The notes under the pieces are model-generated. The model was not told the DNA's origin, searched no databases, and saw only the letters and a program-made list of their open reading frames with translations. This document shows, one piece after another, positions 46,252 to 55,720 of a stretch of DNA of 64,000 nucleotides. Where the stretch lies: contig DHHO01000007.1 in assembly GCA_002403335.1 (NCBI GenBank), positions 25,986-89,985 on the forward strand, written 5' to 3'. The number at the start of each line of letters is the position of its first letter. Within the stretch, counting starts at the first letter, position 1. This stretch comes from Caldiserica bacterium UBA4770. GTDB lineage: Bacteria > Caldisericota > Caldisericia > Caldisericales > Caldisericaceae. The position numbers and the translations under genes are program-made.

Positions 46252-47045
46252 ATATCAAGCCTTTCAGGGATGTAGGTACCCTCAAGGAATACCTTCATTT
46301 TCTCTTTGAATTCCTCTCTATTGCCTGTTGTAAAGAAAAGCCTTTCTGATGGATGTTTGCGGTTTAAAAGATCATTATTATCGAGAAATTCCTTGACCTG
46401 TATTATAAGAAAATCTGAAGGGTCAATTACTGATATACTTTCCCCTGCTACACTCTTAACGGTCCTGTATAAAAAAGGAAGATGCGTGCTTCCAAGTACA
46501 ATTGTATCGACTCCTTTTTCAATGGGTTCTTTGAGATTTTCTTTGGTAAGGTTCACTGCAAACTCGTTGTGTTCTATTCCATTCTCGACAAGGTTTATCA
46601 TCTCCTGGGAACCTACTTCAAAAACTTCTGTCGAGGGGTTGATCTTTTTGATTTCATTAAGATATGTGTGTTGCTTTTGAGTTAAAGGTGTTGATATGAC
46701 ACAAATTTTATGGTTTTTTGTTGTCTTTGCTGCATATTGTGCTCCTGCCTGGATCATACCGAATACGGGGATGGGGCTTGCAGACTTTTTTATTTCATCA
46801 ATTGCAACTGATGATGCAGTATTGCATGCAACAATAACTGCTTTTACATTTTGAGCAAGAAGATATTTAATGATTCTCAAAGCAAAATTTCTAACTTCTC
46901 CCGCACTTTTAGTGCCATAGGGAAAATGCTTTGAGTCAGCAATGTAGATAAAATTTTCGTTTGGGAGAACCTTTATGATATTCTTTACAACAGAAAGACC
47001 ACCTACTCCTGAATCGAAAATCCCAATTGGTTTATCATGTTCCAC
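46248..47045 (-). CDS. murI: Glutamate racemase homologue with Cys-to-Ser change at second catalytic site
   Basis: Expected to interconvert L- and D-glutamate for peptidoglycan. The 265-aa protein has GIFDSGVGGLSV at the start, IADSKHFPYGTKS, and the first catalytic cysteine (Cys74) in VACNTASS. The second site reads LGSTHLPFL, with Ser186 where the family has LGCTH; I checked the codon, which is AGC. The two-base racemase mechanism uses both cysteines, so activity may be reduced, one-sided or different. The start is GTG, overlapping the amidase gene by 11 bases. Cell-wall context supports a D-glutamate role. Confidence 0.88.
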   Translation of the reverse strand: MEHDKPIGIFDSGVGGLSVVKNIIKVLPNENFIYIADSKHFPYGTKSAGEVRNFALRIIKYLLAQNVKAVIVACNTASSVAIDEIKKSASPIPVFGMIQAGAQYAAKTTKNHKICVISTPLTQKQHTYLNEIKKINPSTEVFEVGSQEMINLVENGIEHNEFAVNLTKENLKEPIEKGVDTIVLGSTHLPFLYRTVKSVAGESISVIDPSDFLIIQVKEFLDNNDLLNRKHPSERLFFTTGNREEFKEKMKVFLEGTYIPERLDI

Positions 47046-49437
47046 TGAGATATATTTTTACTCCTTTCAACAACGTTTGGGCGATTTTATCAAGGAAAAG
47101 CGGATCTTTTAAGAGAGCTTCTTCTTTACTGTTCGAAATGAACAAAATTTCAAGAAGTACAGAAGGCATTGTTGTTACATTCCTGCAAACATAAAGATAA
47201 TCTTTTTTTATACCCCTGTCCAGGGTTCCGAGTTCACTTACAAGGGTATTGTGAAGTATTTGGGCGAGAGCCTTTGAGGTATCGTACCAGTAATAGGTCT
47301 CGGTTCCTGTTGCATTCTTGTTCGTACTTGCGTTCAGGTGTATTGATATAAAAAGGTCTCCACCCGAGCTATTTGCCATCGAGGTTCTTTCAGAAAGGTC
47401 AGGATTTTCCCTGCTATCTACAACTTCGTGTGTTAGTATAACCTTTGCCCCTTCTTGTTCCAGAAGAGCCTTTAATCTCAGGGCGATATCAAGAACAACA
47501 TAGGCTTCCTTCATTCCAGATGCTCCTGTTGCCCCCACATCAAGATACTGCCCGGAATAACTGCCGTGGCCAGGGTCTAAGATAATGGTTTTTCCGCCTA
47601 ATATACCCTCTTTAATATTTGTTTTGACTATTTTTACCTGGTTTTTTTCTGTTTCTATCTCTATATTTGTATCAAAAGCCAATATAATTTCAGGTGGGTT
47701 CTCTATATTACGGTGTTTTGAGGTTTCTATATTAAAATTACCAGGGTCTGCATAAAATACTACAGAGTATTGATTGTTGCTCTCGATTCTTTTTACGGGT
47801 GCAGGGAAGGAGAATGTGATCCGAGTTTCCCCTTTCTCCTCAAGAAAAGTAAGTACTGGGTCAATAAAGATAACGTGGCTAGTCTCAAGTACTGAGACAT
47901 TTAAAATCTGAGATAGTTTATCAAGGGAAATGAAGGGCACATTTCCTTTGATGGTGACACTCTCTTTATCAATGCTTATGTCTTTTCCAAAGAAATTAAA
48001 ATCGAATACCTCTGGATTTGCAAGTTTTATATTAAAAGAGTTCAAGAAATCCTCTATGCTTATGTGGGTTTTACCGTCTATTGCATCAATTCTGGCATAA
48101 ACTTCTCTTCCTGAAATTTCAACTAACTTTTCACCGGCCTTTGGGAGAGTCAGATGAAGCAAAACATTTTCTTCACCTTTTTGTTCAAAAGAATGTGGAA
48201 TTTCTCTTACAAGGTCTACTGTAATAATAACATCCTGTCCGGAAGATTCGTATCTAACTCTTGTGATAGGAAATATATTTATCTCGAGACTTCCATTTCC
48301 CTTGAGCAGTTTTGAGGAATGAAAAACAGTCTCGATTCTTTCCGGATCTTTAATTGTAGTCAGGGTGGGAGTTGGAATCTTCTCACCCTGAATTGAAATA
48401 TCAATTCCAGAAGGAGTGATAAGCCATAAAATATTATTGATAGTTCCTGTCTCCACTTTATTTATACTTATAAGGTCTGCCTTTATCCATCCTGTGCTTC
48501 CGGTATCTTCTACACTATACCAGACCTCGTTTTCTCTGTTATTAGCAATTCCTGTTATTTTTAATTCAGTATCCTTGTTTACCACCTTCAGCGATTTGAA
48601 TTCTTGAGAGGGGCCTTCTCTAAGGTTTGAGTTTTCTTTTACTGTACCTGTTCCTCCTATAACTGAAAGTTCGATTGTTGGCATTTTATCAACTTTAAAG
48701 TAATCTCCTATCACCCAACCAATTTTTCCATTATATTCTACCTGAAGCCATAGTTCTCCGTTTTTGTTCTTGGCAATTCCCAAAACTTTTGCAGAATCAC
48801 CTTTTTCTATGAGGGCTACTTTTTCGAAATCAACGGAAGGGCCCTTTCTTAAATTTACATACTCTGTGGAGGATGCAATTGATGCAATCTGGTCTCCAGA
48901 AGGAGGTGGTTCAACATATGGCAATTTCTCCGTGTACCAACCTGCGATGTAGTAGTATTTTTTGTCCTTGCCCTGAAATTTATACCACTCCTCTCCATCA
49001 GATCTTTTAAAGACGCGTATAATTGTAACTTTTTCTCCCTGTTTAAGGGTGGAAGTCAACCTGAATTCAACTCCTGGACCAATCCTTACATTTAGGCTCT
49101 CTGTATTTACTTTTGCAATGAACTTTGTATCACTTCCCTGTATTGAGACGCCTGTGTTAGTGAGGAGCCATGAGGCTACAAAACCTGTTTTGTTTGTATT
49201 GAAATCGTAGATCCTGTACCAGAGGTTTCCCTCCGTGTCTTTTGAGATAGACACCTCTTTTACAACTGTCCCGTATTTTATCTGGAAAATTACTTTGTAG
49301 TCTAACCCAGCCCCATTTCTTACATTTACATAATCACCACTTACTTTTAAAAGGGGAGTACTTGCTTCTCCACTTACTGGTTCAATGTGGACAAAGGATA
49401 GGAGAGCTACAAGCCAGAAAATAAATAATCTTTTCAT
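47035..49437 (-). CDS. N-acetylmuramoyl-L-alanine amidase with four SH3b repeats
   Basis: A secreted peptidoglycan hydrolase of 800 aa. Order: signal peptide (about 1-24); four bacterial SH3 repeats starting near 28, 107, 188 and 265, each with a VNVRNGAG-like core (LNVRIGPG, VNLRKGPS, SNLREGPS). Next come AMIN-like beta-rich segments and a central module resembling a copper-amine-oxidase N-terminal-type fold (about 335-605). The C-terminal Amidase_3 domain (about 610-800) has zinc ligands in ILDPGHGS, GMKEAYV and SIHLNAS, with a catalytic glutamate in LLEILFISN. GAGGAG lies before ATG. Overlaps smpB by four bases. The repeats likely anchor it to the wall. Confidence 0.93.
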   Translation of the reverse strand: MKRLFIFWLVALLSFVHIEPVSGEASTPLLKVSGDYVNVRNGAGLDYKVIFQIKYGTVVKEVSISKDTEGNLWYRIYDFNTNKTGFVASWLLTNTGVSIQGSDTKFIAKVNTESLNVRIGPGVEFRLTSTLKQGEKVTIIRVFKRSDGEEWYKFQGKDKKYYYIAGWYTEKLPYVEPPPSGDQIASIASSTEYVNLRKGPSVDFEKVALIEKGDSAKVLGIAKNKNGELWLQVEYNGKIGWVIGDYFKVDKMPTIELSVIGGTGTVKENSNLREGPSQEFKSLKVVNKDTELKITGIANNRENEVWYSVEDTGSTGWIKADLISINKVETGTINNILWLITPSGIDISIQGEKIPTPTLTTIKDPERIETVFHSSKLLKGNGSLEINIFPITRVRYESSGQDVIITVDLVREIPHSFEQKGEENVLLHLTLPKAGEKLVEISGREVYARIDAIDGKTHISIEDFLNSFNIKLANPEVFDFNFFGKDISIDKESVTIKGNVPFISLDKLSQILNVSVLETSHVIFIDPVLTFLEEKGETRITFSFPAPVKRIESNNQYSVVFYADPGNFNIETSKHRNIENPPEIILAFDTNIEIETEKNQVKIVKTNIKEGILGGKTIILDPGHGSYSGQYLDVGATGASGMKEAYVVLDIALRLKALLEQEGAKVILTHEVVDSRENPDLSERTSMANSSGGDLFISIHLNASTNKNATGTETYYWYDTSKALAQILHNTLVSELGTLDRGIKKDYLYVCRNVTTMPSVLLEILFISNSKEEALLKDPLFLDKIAQTLLKGVKIYLSGT

Positions 49438-49880
49438 CCACTTCTCCTCGCTTTTCTTGTTTCTTCTTCCAACCTCTTCTCCTCTATTTTCCTTCTGTTG
49501 CCGTAGAGTCTTTTATGCTTGACCAGGGCAACCTTAAGTTTAATCCTATTATCTGAGGTATGCACATCGATAGGTACAATTGTAAAACCCCTTTCTTTTA
49601 CTCTTGTAGAAAGCCTTACTATCTCATTTTTATGCAGCAACAACTTTCTTTTTCTCTTTTCTATACCCTTTGCATGAAGGGAAGGATTTCCTGCAATAAA
49701 CATTTTATGGATGAAGAATTCTCCGTTGTTCTCTTTTATAAAGCTCTCCTCGAAACTCATCTTACCATTGCGTACTGATTTCACCTCATATCCCTTTAAT
49801 TCTATCCCTGCTTCGATGGTGTCAATAATCTCAAAATTTCTGAGAACTCTTTTATTTTCTGCTATCACTTTTTCTTCCAT
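49434..49880 (-). CDS. smpB: SsrA-binding protein SmpB
   Basis: Carries tmRNA to stalled ribosomes in trans-translation. The 148-aa protein has ENKRVLRNFEIIDTIEAGIEL near the N-terminus and GYEVKSVRNGKMSFEESF. RKRKLLLHKNEI follows, and the basic tail RLYGNRRKIEEKRLEEETRK is typical. No tmRNA gene is seen in this window. It overlaps rluD by 16 and the amidase by 4 bases. Confidence 0.96.
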   Translation of the reverse strand: MEEKVIAENKRVLRNFEIIDTIEAGIELKGYEVKSVRNGKMSFEESFIKENNGEFFIHKMFIAGNPSLHAKGIEKRKRKLLLHKNEIVRLSTRVKERGFTIVPIDVHTSDNRIKLKVALVKHKRLYGNRRKIEEKRLEEETRKARRSG

Positions 49881-50773
49881 CTCTTTCTCACATCATTCAA
49901 AGTATCTACAAGATCTTCTGGCAGCATTGAGAATGCCTCTATCTTTTTTCCTATTATAGGATGGATGAAGCAAATTTCATAAGAGTGGAGGAATTGCCTT
50001 TTCAGAAGAATATCCTTTTCTCTATGCCCGTATAACTGATCTCCCACCACAGGATGCCCGATGTGCGAGAAATGTGCTCTTATCTGGTGGGTTCTCCCTG
50101 TTTCAAGGGATACTGTTATAAGACTATATGGGCCAATTTCCTCAATCACCTTAAAGTGTGTAACTGCTCTTTTACCTGAGATAGTTACTCTCATTTTCGC
50201 TTCGCCTTCCCTCCTTCTTAAAGGAAGGTCTATTGTCCCTTCCTTTTTTGTGAAGGCACCCTTTACAAGGGCTATGTATTTCCTTTTTATCTGATGCTGT
50301 TTGAATAATTCTACAAGTTTTTGGAATGCTTCTTCGTTTTTTACTACAACCATAAGTCCTGAGGTATCTTTGTCAAGCCGATGAACTATACCAGGTCTCA
50401 GGTTTCCGTTAATTCCCTGAAGGTCCTTGATGTGAAAAAGAAGCCTATTAACAAGTGTATTAGTTGTTTTGCTACCTGTGGGATGAACAAGAAGCCCGGC
50501 CTCCTTATCTATAATGAGAAGTGCCTTATCTTCGTAGACAATCTTTAAGGGTTTATTCTCTGGAATAAGGTTTATTGGTTCTGGCTCAGGCTCAATGATC
50601 TTTATTTCGTCATTTACTGTAACAGTGAAAGAAGGCTTTCTTATAACCTTATCATTTACAGTTACATATCCTTCTTTAATAAGTTTTTGAGTATGAGTTC
50701 TACTTTTTTTAGTGATTAGTGAAATGTAGATATCGATCCTTTCCTCGCTATCCACATGAATTATTTTTTCCAT
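49865..50773 (-). CDS. RluD-family 23S rRNA pseudouridine synthase
   Basis: Converts specific uridines in rRNA to pseudouridine. The 302-aa protein has an N-terminal S4 RNA-binding domain (KLIKEGYVTVNDKVIRKPS) and the catalytic domain with HRLDKDTSGLMVV holding the catalytic aspartate near 140. It then shows ETGRTHQIRAHFSHIGHPVVGD. RluA, RluC and RluD cannot be separated with certainty; the S4 domain and position next to lspA fit RluD. Overlaps lspA by 13 bases. Confidence 0.93.
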   Translation of the reverse strand: MEKIIHVDSEERIDIYISLITKKSRTHTQKLIKEGYVTVNDKVIRKPSFTVTVNDEIKIIEPEPEPINLIPENKPLKIVYEDKALLIIDKEAGLLVHPTGSKTTNTLVNRLLFHIKDLQGINGNLRPGIVHRLDKDTSGLMVVVKNEEAFQKLVELFKQHQIKRKYIALVKGAFTKKEGTIDLPLRRREGEAKMRVTISGKRAVTHFKVIEEIGPYSLITVSLETGRTHQIRAHFSHIGHPVVGDQLYGHREKDILLKRQFLHSYEICFIHPIIGKKIEAFSMLPEDLVDTLNDVRKRWKKK

Positions 50774-51207
50774 GTAAATATTAAAGAAATTAAAATAAGT
50801 AATGTACCTATGGTAACTGCAGCGTCTGCGATATTGAATACACTGAAGTATTTGACTTCAATAAAATCAGTTACATAACCCCTTGTAATTCTGTCACACA
50901 GGTTACCCGATATACCACCAAGGAGGAGTCCAGTGGGCACTATCAGAGTTCCGGGCAAGGTATATTTTAAAACTCCCCACAAGATTATGATCATTGAAAT
51001 CAAACTTACGGTGATAAGAAAAAATCTTCTGTTAGAAAGTATGCCAAATGCTGCTCCTGTATTCATTGTATGTGTGATTGAAACGATATTGTCTATTATG
51101 GGAATACTTTTATCTATTGGTAACTTCTGCCTCACAATCCATTTACTGAATTGATCACAGCATAAAATAATGATGAAGATAGAAATAATTAAAATTTTCC
51201 TTTGCAT
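50761..51207 (-). CDS. lspA: Lipoprotein signal peptidase (signal peptidase II)
   Basis: An inner-membrane aspartyl protease that removes signal peptides of prolipoproteins, such as the one encoded at 5435-6403. The 148-aa protein has four hydrophobic spans, NTGAAFGIL, and the two catalytic aspartates in GNLCDRITRG and FNIADAAVTIG. On the minus strand TAAAAT lies 9 bases before ATG with no ribosome-binding site, again close to leaderless. First gene of lspA-rluD-smpB-amidase-murI. Confidence 0.95.
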   Translation of the reverse strand: MQRKILIISIFIIILCCDQFSKWIVRQKLPIDKSIPIIDNIVSITHTMNTGAAFGILSNRRFFLITVSLISMIIILWGVLKYTLPGTLIVPTGLLLGGISGNLCDRITRGYVTDFIEVKYFSVFNIADAAVTIGTLLILISLIFTWKK

Positions 51208-51273
51208 TACATTCTGATTTTAATCATTAAAGGGTAAAAATCAAAAGGAGTTTTTGTTTTTTTATAATCATTT

Positions 51274-51300
51274 TTGACTTTATGATCAAACATGTATAAT
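51274..51300 (+). promoter_or_regulatory. Promoter for the PPC-domain gene
   Basis: TTGACT (51274-51279), 15-base spacer (16 if read as TTTGAC), TATAAT (51295-51300). A GTG at 51309 lies at the leaderless distance of 8 bases, but AGGAGG followed by ATG 51324 offers a conventional start, so both are possible. Confidence 0.6.
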
Positions 51301-51323
51301 TAATCTTAGTGATAGGAGGTACC

Positions 51324-51743
51324 ATGATTATAAAAGAAGGCAATAGTACAATTGTGATCAGGATACAGGATGGTGAAAACCTGATGGAATCTCTCAAGAA
51401 GGTATGCAAAAATTATAAGGTAGAGTCAGCTATTGTTTCAGGAGTGGGGCTTTTTAAAAGCACTGAACTTGCTTACTGGAATGGAAGTGAATATGTAACG
51501 ACTAAAATTGATAAGATGATGGAAGTACTCTCCCTGGAGGGAAACATTGGGACCAATGAGTATGACGGAGAACCTGTTATACATCTTCATGTCTCCCTTG
51601 CAGGTGAGGATTATACTGTTATCGGAGGACATCTTATGGATGCCATTGTTTACAATGGAGAAATATTCATCAATAAACTTCACAATATTACCCTTTTGAG
51701 AAAAAAGGAGCCAAGCGGGCTGAATGGCCTTATCCCGGCCTGA
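51324..51743 (+). CDS. PPC/DUF296-domain protein
   Basis: A small trimeric-fold protein of the 'plants and prokaryotes conserved' family, sometimes fused to AT-hook DNA-binding motifs in plants. Bacterial members have unknown function. The 139-aa protein has VESAIVSGVGLFKSTELAYW, then the conserved histidines in PVIHLHVSLAGED and VIGGHLMD, which form a possible metal site. AGGAGG lies 4 bases before ATG 51324. valS follows after 9 bases without its own ribosome-binding site. Confidence 0.9.
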   Translation: MIIKEGNSTIVIRIQDGENLMESLKKVCKNYKVESAIVSGVGLFKSTELAYWNGSEYVTTKIDKMMEVLSLEGNIGTNEYDGEPVIHLHVSLAGEDYTVIGGHLMDAIVYNGEIFINKLHNITLLRKKEPSGLNGLIPA

Positions 51744-51752
51744 GAAAACCTC

Positions 51753-54392
51753 ATGGAAAAGGTATACGAACATAAGGCAGTAGAAGACGATATCTATACA
51801 TTCTGGGAGGAGGGAGGATTTTTTCATTCGGAACCACTACCCTATAAAGAGAAGTTTATCATTATGATGCCTCCTCCTAATATAACTGGGAGACTTCACA
51901 TAGGGCATGCCTTTACATTTACTCTTCAGGATATATTTACGAGGTTTTACAGAATGAGAGGCTTTGTTACTCTGTGGCTCCCTGGAATGGACCATGCAGG
52001 TATTGCTACTCAGAGTGTTGTAGAAAGGGAATTACTTTCCAGAGGGATCAGGAGAGAAGATATAGGAAGGGAGAAGTTTATTGAAGAGGTCTGGAAATGG
52101 AAAGAGAAATACGGGGATACAATCCTTTTGCAATTAAAGAAGTTAGGCTCTTCTCCTGATTGGAAAAAGTTACGTTTCACCCTTGATAAGGAGTATGAAG
52201 GAGCAGTGCTTGAGGCATTTGTAAGATATTATAAAGACGGGCTCATTTATCAGGGGGAGAGGATTATCAACTGGTGTCCTCATTGTCATACGGCGATTTC
52301 TGACATAGAGGTCGAATATGAAAATGAGAAGGGAAAGTTGTATTATATAAAGTATCCCTTTAAGGACAATCCTGAGAATTTTATAGTTGTCGCTACAACA
52401 AGACCTGAAACCATGCTTGGAGATACCGCTGTAGCAGTAAATCCTGATGATGAAAGATATAAAGATTTGCCAGGAAGAATTCTTATTCTTCCTCTTGTGG
52501 GTCGTGAGATTCCCGTGGTAGAAGATATAGGCGTAGACAGGGATTTTGGTTCTGGTGCAGTCAAGGTAACTCCTGCACACTCTGTAGATGATTTCGATAT
52601 TGCAATGAGACATAATCTTGATTTTGTAAAGGTTATAGATGATAAGGCAAGAATGATAAATGTTCCAGAGAAATACAAGAATCTTACGACAATTGAATGC
52701 AGAGAGGCAGTGTTAAATGATCTTAAAGAAATTGGGCTTCTCCTGAAAGAAGAGGACTATGAACATTCTGTTGGGCACTGTCAACGGTGTGGTACAGTGG
52801 TGGAGCCGATGATATCAAGACAGTGGTTTGTAAAGATGAAGCCACTTGCAGAGCTTGGCTTGAAGGCTGTTGAGAGCGGTGATGTCAAGATTTTGCCCGA
52901 AAAATGGATTAAGGTTTATTATGATTGGCTAAAAAATATAAGGGACTGGTGTATAAGCAGGCAATTATGGTGGGGGCATAGGATTCCTGCTTATTACTGT
53001 GAAGGGTGTGGTGAGATAATTGTTTCAAAGGAAAAACCAGAATCCTGCCCCTCCTGTGACGGGACGAGGATAACCCAGGATGAAGATGTTCTTGATACGT
53101 GGTTTTCCTCTGCCTTATGGCCCTTTGCTACTCTTGGATGGCCTGCTGATACTGAGGACCTTAGATACTTCTATCCTACCACACTTTTAATTACAGGATA
53201 TGATATTTTATTCTTCTGGGTTGCGAGGATGATTATGAGCGGCCTTTACTTTACAGGAGAGAAACCATTTTCTACAGTCTTGCTCCACGGGCTTATAAGA
53301 GACGAAAAGGGAAGAAAGATGAGTAAGTCTCTTGAAAATATTGTTGACCCGATGGATATTATTTCGGAATTTGGTGCTGATACTCTTCGTTTCACTCTTG
53401 CTTATTTATCCACGGAGGGTGGTCAGGATATAAGTCCCTCAAGAGAGAAGCTTATTTCTTCGAGGAATTTTATTAATAAGGTCTGGAATGCCTCGAGGTT
53501 TGTTAAGATGAATATTGATGACTTTGATCCTTTTTCCTTTGATCAGAAAGATCTTCAACTTCAATTAGAGGACAGATGGCTCATAAGCAGACTGAATAGA
53601 ACAATAAAGAAGGAGATAGAGTCTCTGGAAGGATGCGATTGTGGACAGACTGCAAGGGCGCTTTATGATTTTGTATGGGGCGAATTCTGTGATTGGTATG
53701 TTGAGCTTTCTAAGGTGAGATTGTATGGAGAGGATACTTTAAAAAGAAGGACAGCACAGTATCTTCTATGGGATTCTTTGACAAAGATTCTCAAGATGCT
53801 TCACCCCTTTACTCCTTTTGTTACGGAGAAAATATATTCAAATCTACCGCATTCTGAAGAGGCTCTTGTTGTTTCGGATTTTCCAGTTTTTGATGAAGGA
53901 TTAATCAACGAAAGTATCGAAAAAGATGCAGATTTTGTTTTTTCTGTTATAAGGGCAATTAGAAGTCTTAAGACAGAGTTCCGTATTAATATCGTAAAAC
54001 CTGTTGATTGCTTTTATACAACCAGGGACATTGAGGAGAGGAATTTACTTGAAACAGAAAAAGGGAAGATTATGAAAATTGCAGGACTTTCTGACTTTAA
54101 GGCTGTTGAAAAAAAGCCTGCTAAAAGTGTAAGAACTGTCGTTATGGGTACTACCATTTACCTCAGGCTTCCAGTAGAGGTTGATCCTCTTAAAGAAGAG
54201 GAGAGGCTTAGTAAAAAATTATCAGCGATTGAAGGAGAGATTAATTCTTTGGGCGGGAGACTTGCAAACCACGCTTATCTAACAAAGGCAGGTGAGGAGG
54301 TCATTGCCAAAGACAGAGAAGCGCTAAGGGAGTTGGAGAAGTTAAAGGATATATTAGTTGCTCATCTGGAAGACCTAAGAAAGGATGCTTAA
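51753..54392 (+). CDS. valS: Valyl-tRNA synthetase
   Basis: Charges tRNA-Val and edits threonine. The 879-aa class I enzyme has PPPNITGRLHIGHAF (HIGH motif) near 35-48. The editing-domain TTRPETMLGDTAVAVNP lies near 215, cysteine pairs CPHCH and CEGCG suggest bound zinc, and GRKMSKSLENIVDP (KMSKS) is near 525. The C-terminal coiled-coil arm is present (EERLSKKLSAIEGEINSL). No ribosome-binding site is seen, so translation may be coupled to the PPC gene. Overlaps folC by 8 bases. Confidence 0.97.
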   Translation: MEKVYEHKAVEDDIYTFWEEGGFFHSEPLPYKEKFIIMMPPPNITGRLHIGHAFTFTLQDIFTRFYRMRGFVTLWLPGMDHAGIATQSVVERELLSRGIRREDIGREKFIEEVWKWKEKYGDTILLQLKKLGSSPDWKKLRFTLDKEYEGAVLEAFVRYYKDGLIYQGERIINWCPHCHTAISDIEVEYENEKGKLYYIKYPFKDNPENFIVVATTRPETMLGDTAVAVNPDDERYKDLPGRILILPLVGREIPVVEDIGVDRDFGSGAVKVTPAHSVDDFDIAMRHNLDFVKVIDDKARMINVPEKYKNLTTIECREAVLNDLKEIGLLLKEEDYEHSVGHCQRCGTVVEPMISRQWFVKMKPLAELGLKAVESGDVKILPEKWIKVYYDWLKNIRDWCISRQLWWGHRIPAYYCEGCGEIIVSKEKPESCPSCDGTRITQDEDVLDTWFSSALWPFATLGWPADTEDLRYFYPTTLLITGYDILFFWVARMIMSGLYFTGEKPFSTVLLHGLIRDEKGRKMSKSLENIVDPMDIISEFGADTLRFTLAYLSTEGGQDISPSREKLISSRNFINKVWNASRFVKMNIDDFDPFSFDQKDLQLQLEDRWLISRLNRTIKKEIESLEGCDCGQTARALYDFVWGEFCDWYVELSKVRLYGEDTLKRRTAQYLLWDSLTKILKMLHPFTPFVTEKIYSNLPHSEEALVVSDFPVFDEGLINESIEKDADFVFSVIRAIRSLKTEFRINIVKPVDCFYTTRDIEERNLLETEKGKIMKIAGLSDFKAVEKKPAKSVRTVVMGTTIYLRLPVEVDPLKEEERLSKKLSAIEGEINSLGGRLANHAYLTKAGEEVIAKDREALRELEKLKDILVAHLEDLRKDA

Positions 54393-55710
54393 TTATTCGG
54401 ATGCCTTAGATTACGTCTTCAGTCTGGGAGGAGGTATTTTCCAGCCTGCAAAGTTTGGACTCGAGAAGATAAGAAAATTTCTTCAAGACATTGGTAATCC
54501 TCAAAATCAGTTACGTTTTGTTCATATTACTGGTACCAAGGGAAAGGGCTCTACTGCCATTTTCCTTTCTTATATATTGAAAAGCCTTTATGAGAGAGTG
54601 GGTGTCTATACTTCTCCATCACTTATAAATGTTTCAGAAAGGATTTCTATAAATGGAGAGTTAATTTCTCCTTTAGATTTTGCTTATTATACAGAGAAAA
54701 TAAAGGTTTTATATACTCACCTACCACCATCTGACATCCCAACTGCTTTTGAAACCTTTACAATCATAGCGTTTCTCTATTTTTTGGATAGGCATATAGA
54801 TATTGCAATCCTTGAGGTGGGGCTTGGTGGAAGGCTTGATGCCACTAATGTTATAGGAAATTCTGCTGTCTCCGTAATAACGGAGATAAGTTACGATCAT
54901 CAGAAAATACTTGGAGAAACCCTCAGTAAGATTGCATATGAGAAGGCTGGTATTATTAAACCAAATACGCCTGTTGTGGTTGGAGATGTTTCAGGAGAGG
55001 CATTTGAACCAATTGAAAAGGTTAGTAAGGAAGTAGGAGCTCCCCTGTTTGTTTTTAACAAAGATTTTGGTTCCATAAATGTTAAGGTTTATAAAGATTT
55101 CTCCGTTTTTGATTTTGTTTCAAGGGTTTCTGGAAGAAGGATAAACGGGATAAGGATAAAACTAAGAGGTTTGCATCAGGTTATTAATGCAAGTGTCGCC
55201 ATTCAAACTGCGCTCCTGGTTGACCCTAACATAGGGGACGATGCAATATACGAAGGTACATTAAATAGTTTCTGGCCAGGAAGAGCAGAATTAATAAGCC
55301 GGGATCCTCTTATCTTACTTGACGGTGCACATAATGATGCATCTGCCCGGGCTTTAATAGAATTCGTTAATCTTTTCGGGAGGGATGTTGTTTTTCTATT
55401 TTCTATGCTTGGAGATAAAAACCTTTCGGAGGTTTCTAAAATTTTATCAGGGACCGCCTCAAGATTTATAATTACTGAGGTACCTTTCTCTTTCTCAAGG
55501 AGGTTAAATGCTTTTAAGATCTACGAGGCTCTTCTCCCTTTCTTTAATCAGGATAAAATTAAGATTGTGAAGAATCCACGAGAAGCATTCTATTATGCAT
55601 GTAACAGTCTAACTTCTCATGAAATCCTATGTGTAACGGGTTCTCTGTATCTTGCTGGTTTTGTAAGAGAATTAAATAAAATTTTTACTTTTTCTAATGG
55701 TTTGATATAA
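54385..55710 (+). CDS. folC: Folylpolyglutamate synthase / dihydrofolate synthase
   Basis: Adds glutamate to dihydropteroate or folates with ATP, keeping folate cofactors in the cell; these feed formate-THF ligase. The 441-aa Mur-ligase-fold protein has the P-loop GTKGKGSTAIF near 50, TSPSLINVSERI, EVGLGGRLDATNV, SYDHQKILGETLSKIAYEKAGI and DGAHNDASA. Length is normal. Its 3' end contains a promoter for the following zinc-ribbon/rnf genes. Confidence 0.94.
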   Translation: MLNYSDALDYVFSLGGGIFQPAKFGLEKIRKFLQDIGNPQNQLRFVHITGTKGKGSTAIFLSYILKSLYERVGVYTSPSLINVSERISINGELISPLDFAYYTEKIKVLYTHLPPSDIPTAFETFTIIAFLYFLDRHIDIAILEVGLGGRLDATNVIGNSAVSVITEISYDHQKILGETLSKIAYEKAGIIKPNTPVVVGDVSGEAFEPIEKVSKEVGAPLFVFNKDFGSINVKVYKDFSVFDFVSRVSGRRINGIRIKLRGLHQVINASVAIQTALLVDPNIGDDAIYEGTLNSFWPGRAELISRDPLILLDGAHNDASARALIEFVNLFGRDVVFLFSMLGDKNLSEVSKILSGTASRFIITEVPFSFSRRLNAFKIYEALLPFFNQDKIKIVKNPREAFYYACNSLTSHEILCVTGSLYLAGFVRELNKIFTFSNGLI

Positions 55711-55711
55711 T
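55684..55711 (+). promoter_or_regulatory. Promoter of the zinc-ribbon/rnf operon, leaderless geometry
   Basis: TTTACT (55684-55689), 16-base spacer and TATAAT (55706-55711) overlap the end of folC. ATG 55721 follows after 9 bases with no ribosome-binding site, implying a leaderless mRNA that then carries rnfCDGEAB. Confidence 0.65.
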
Positions 55712-55720
55712 TTTTTTGTT

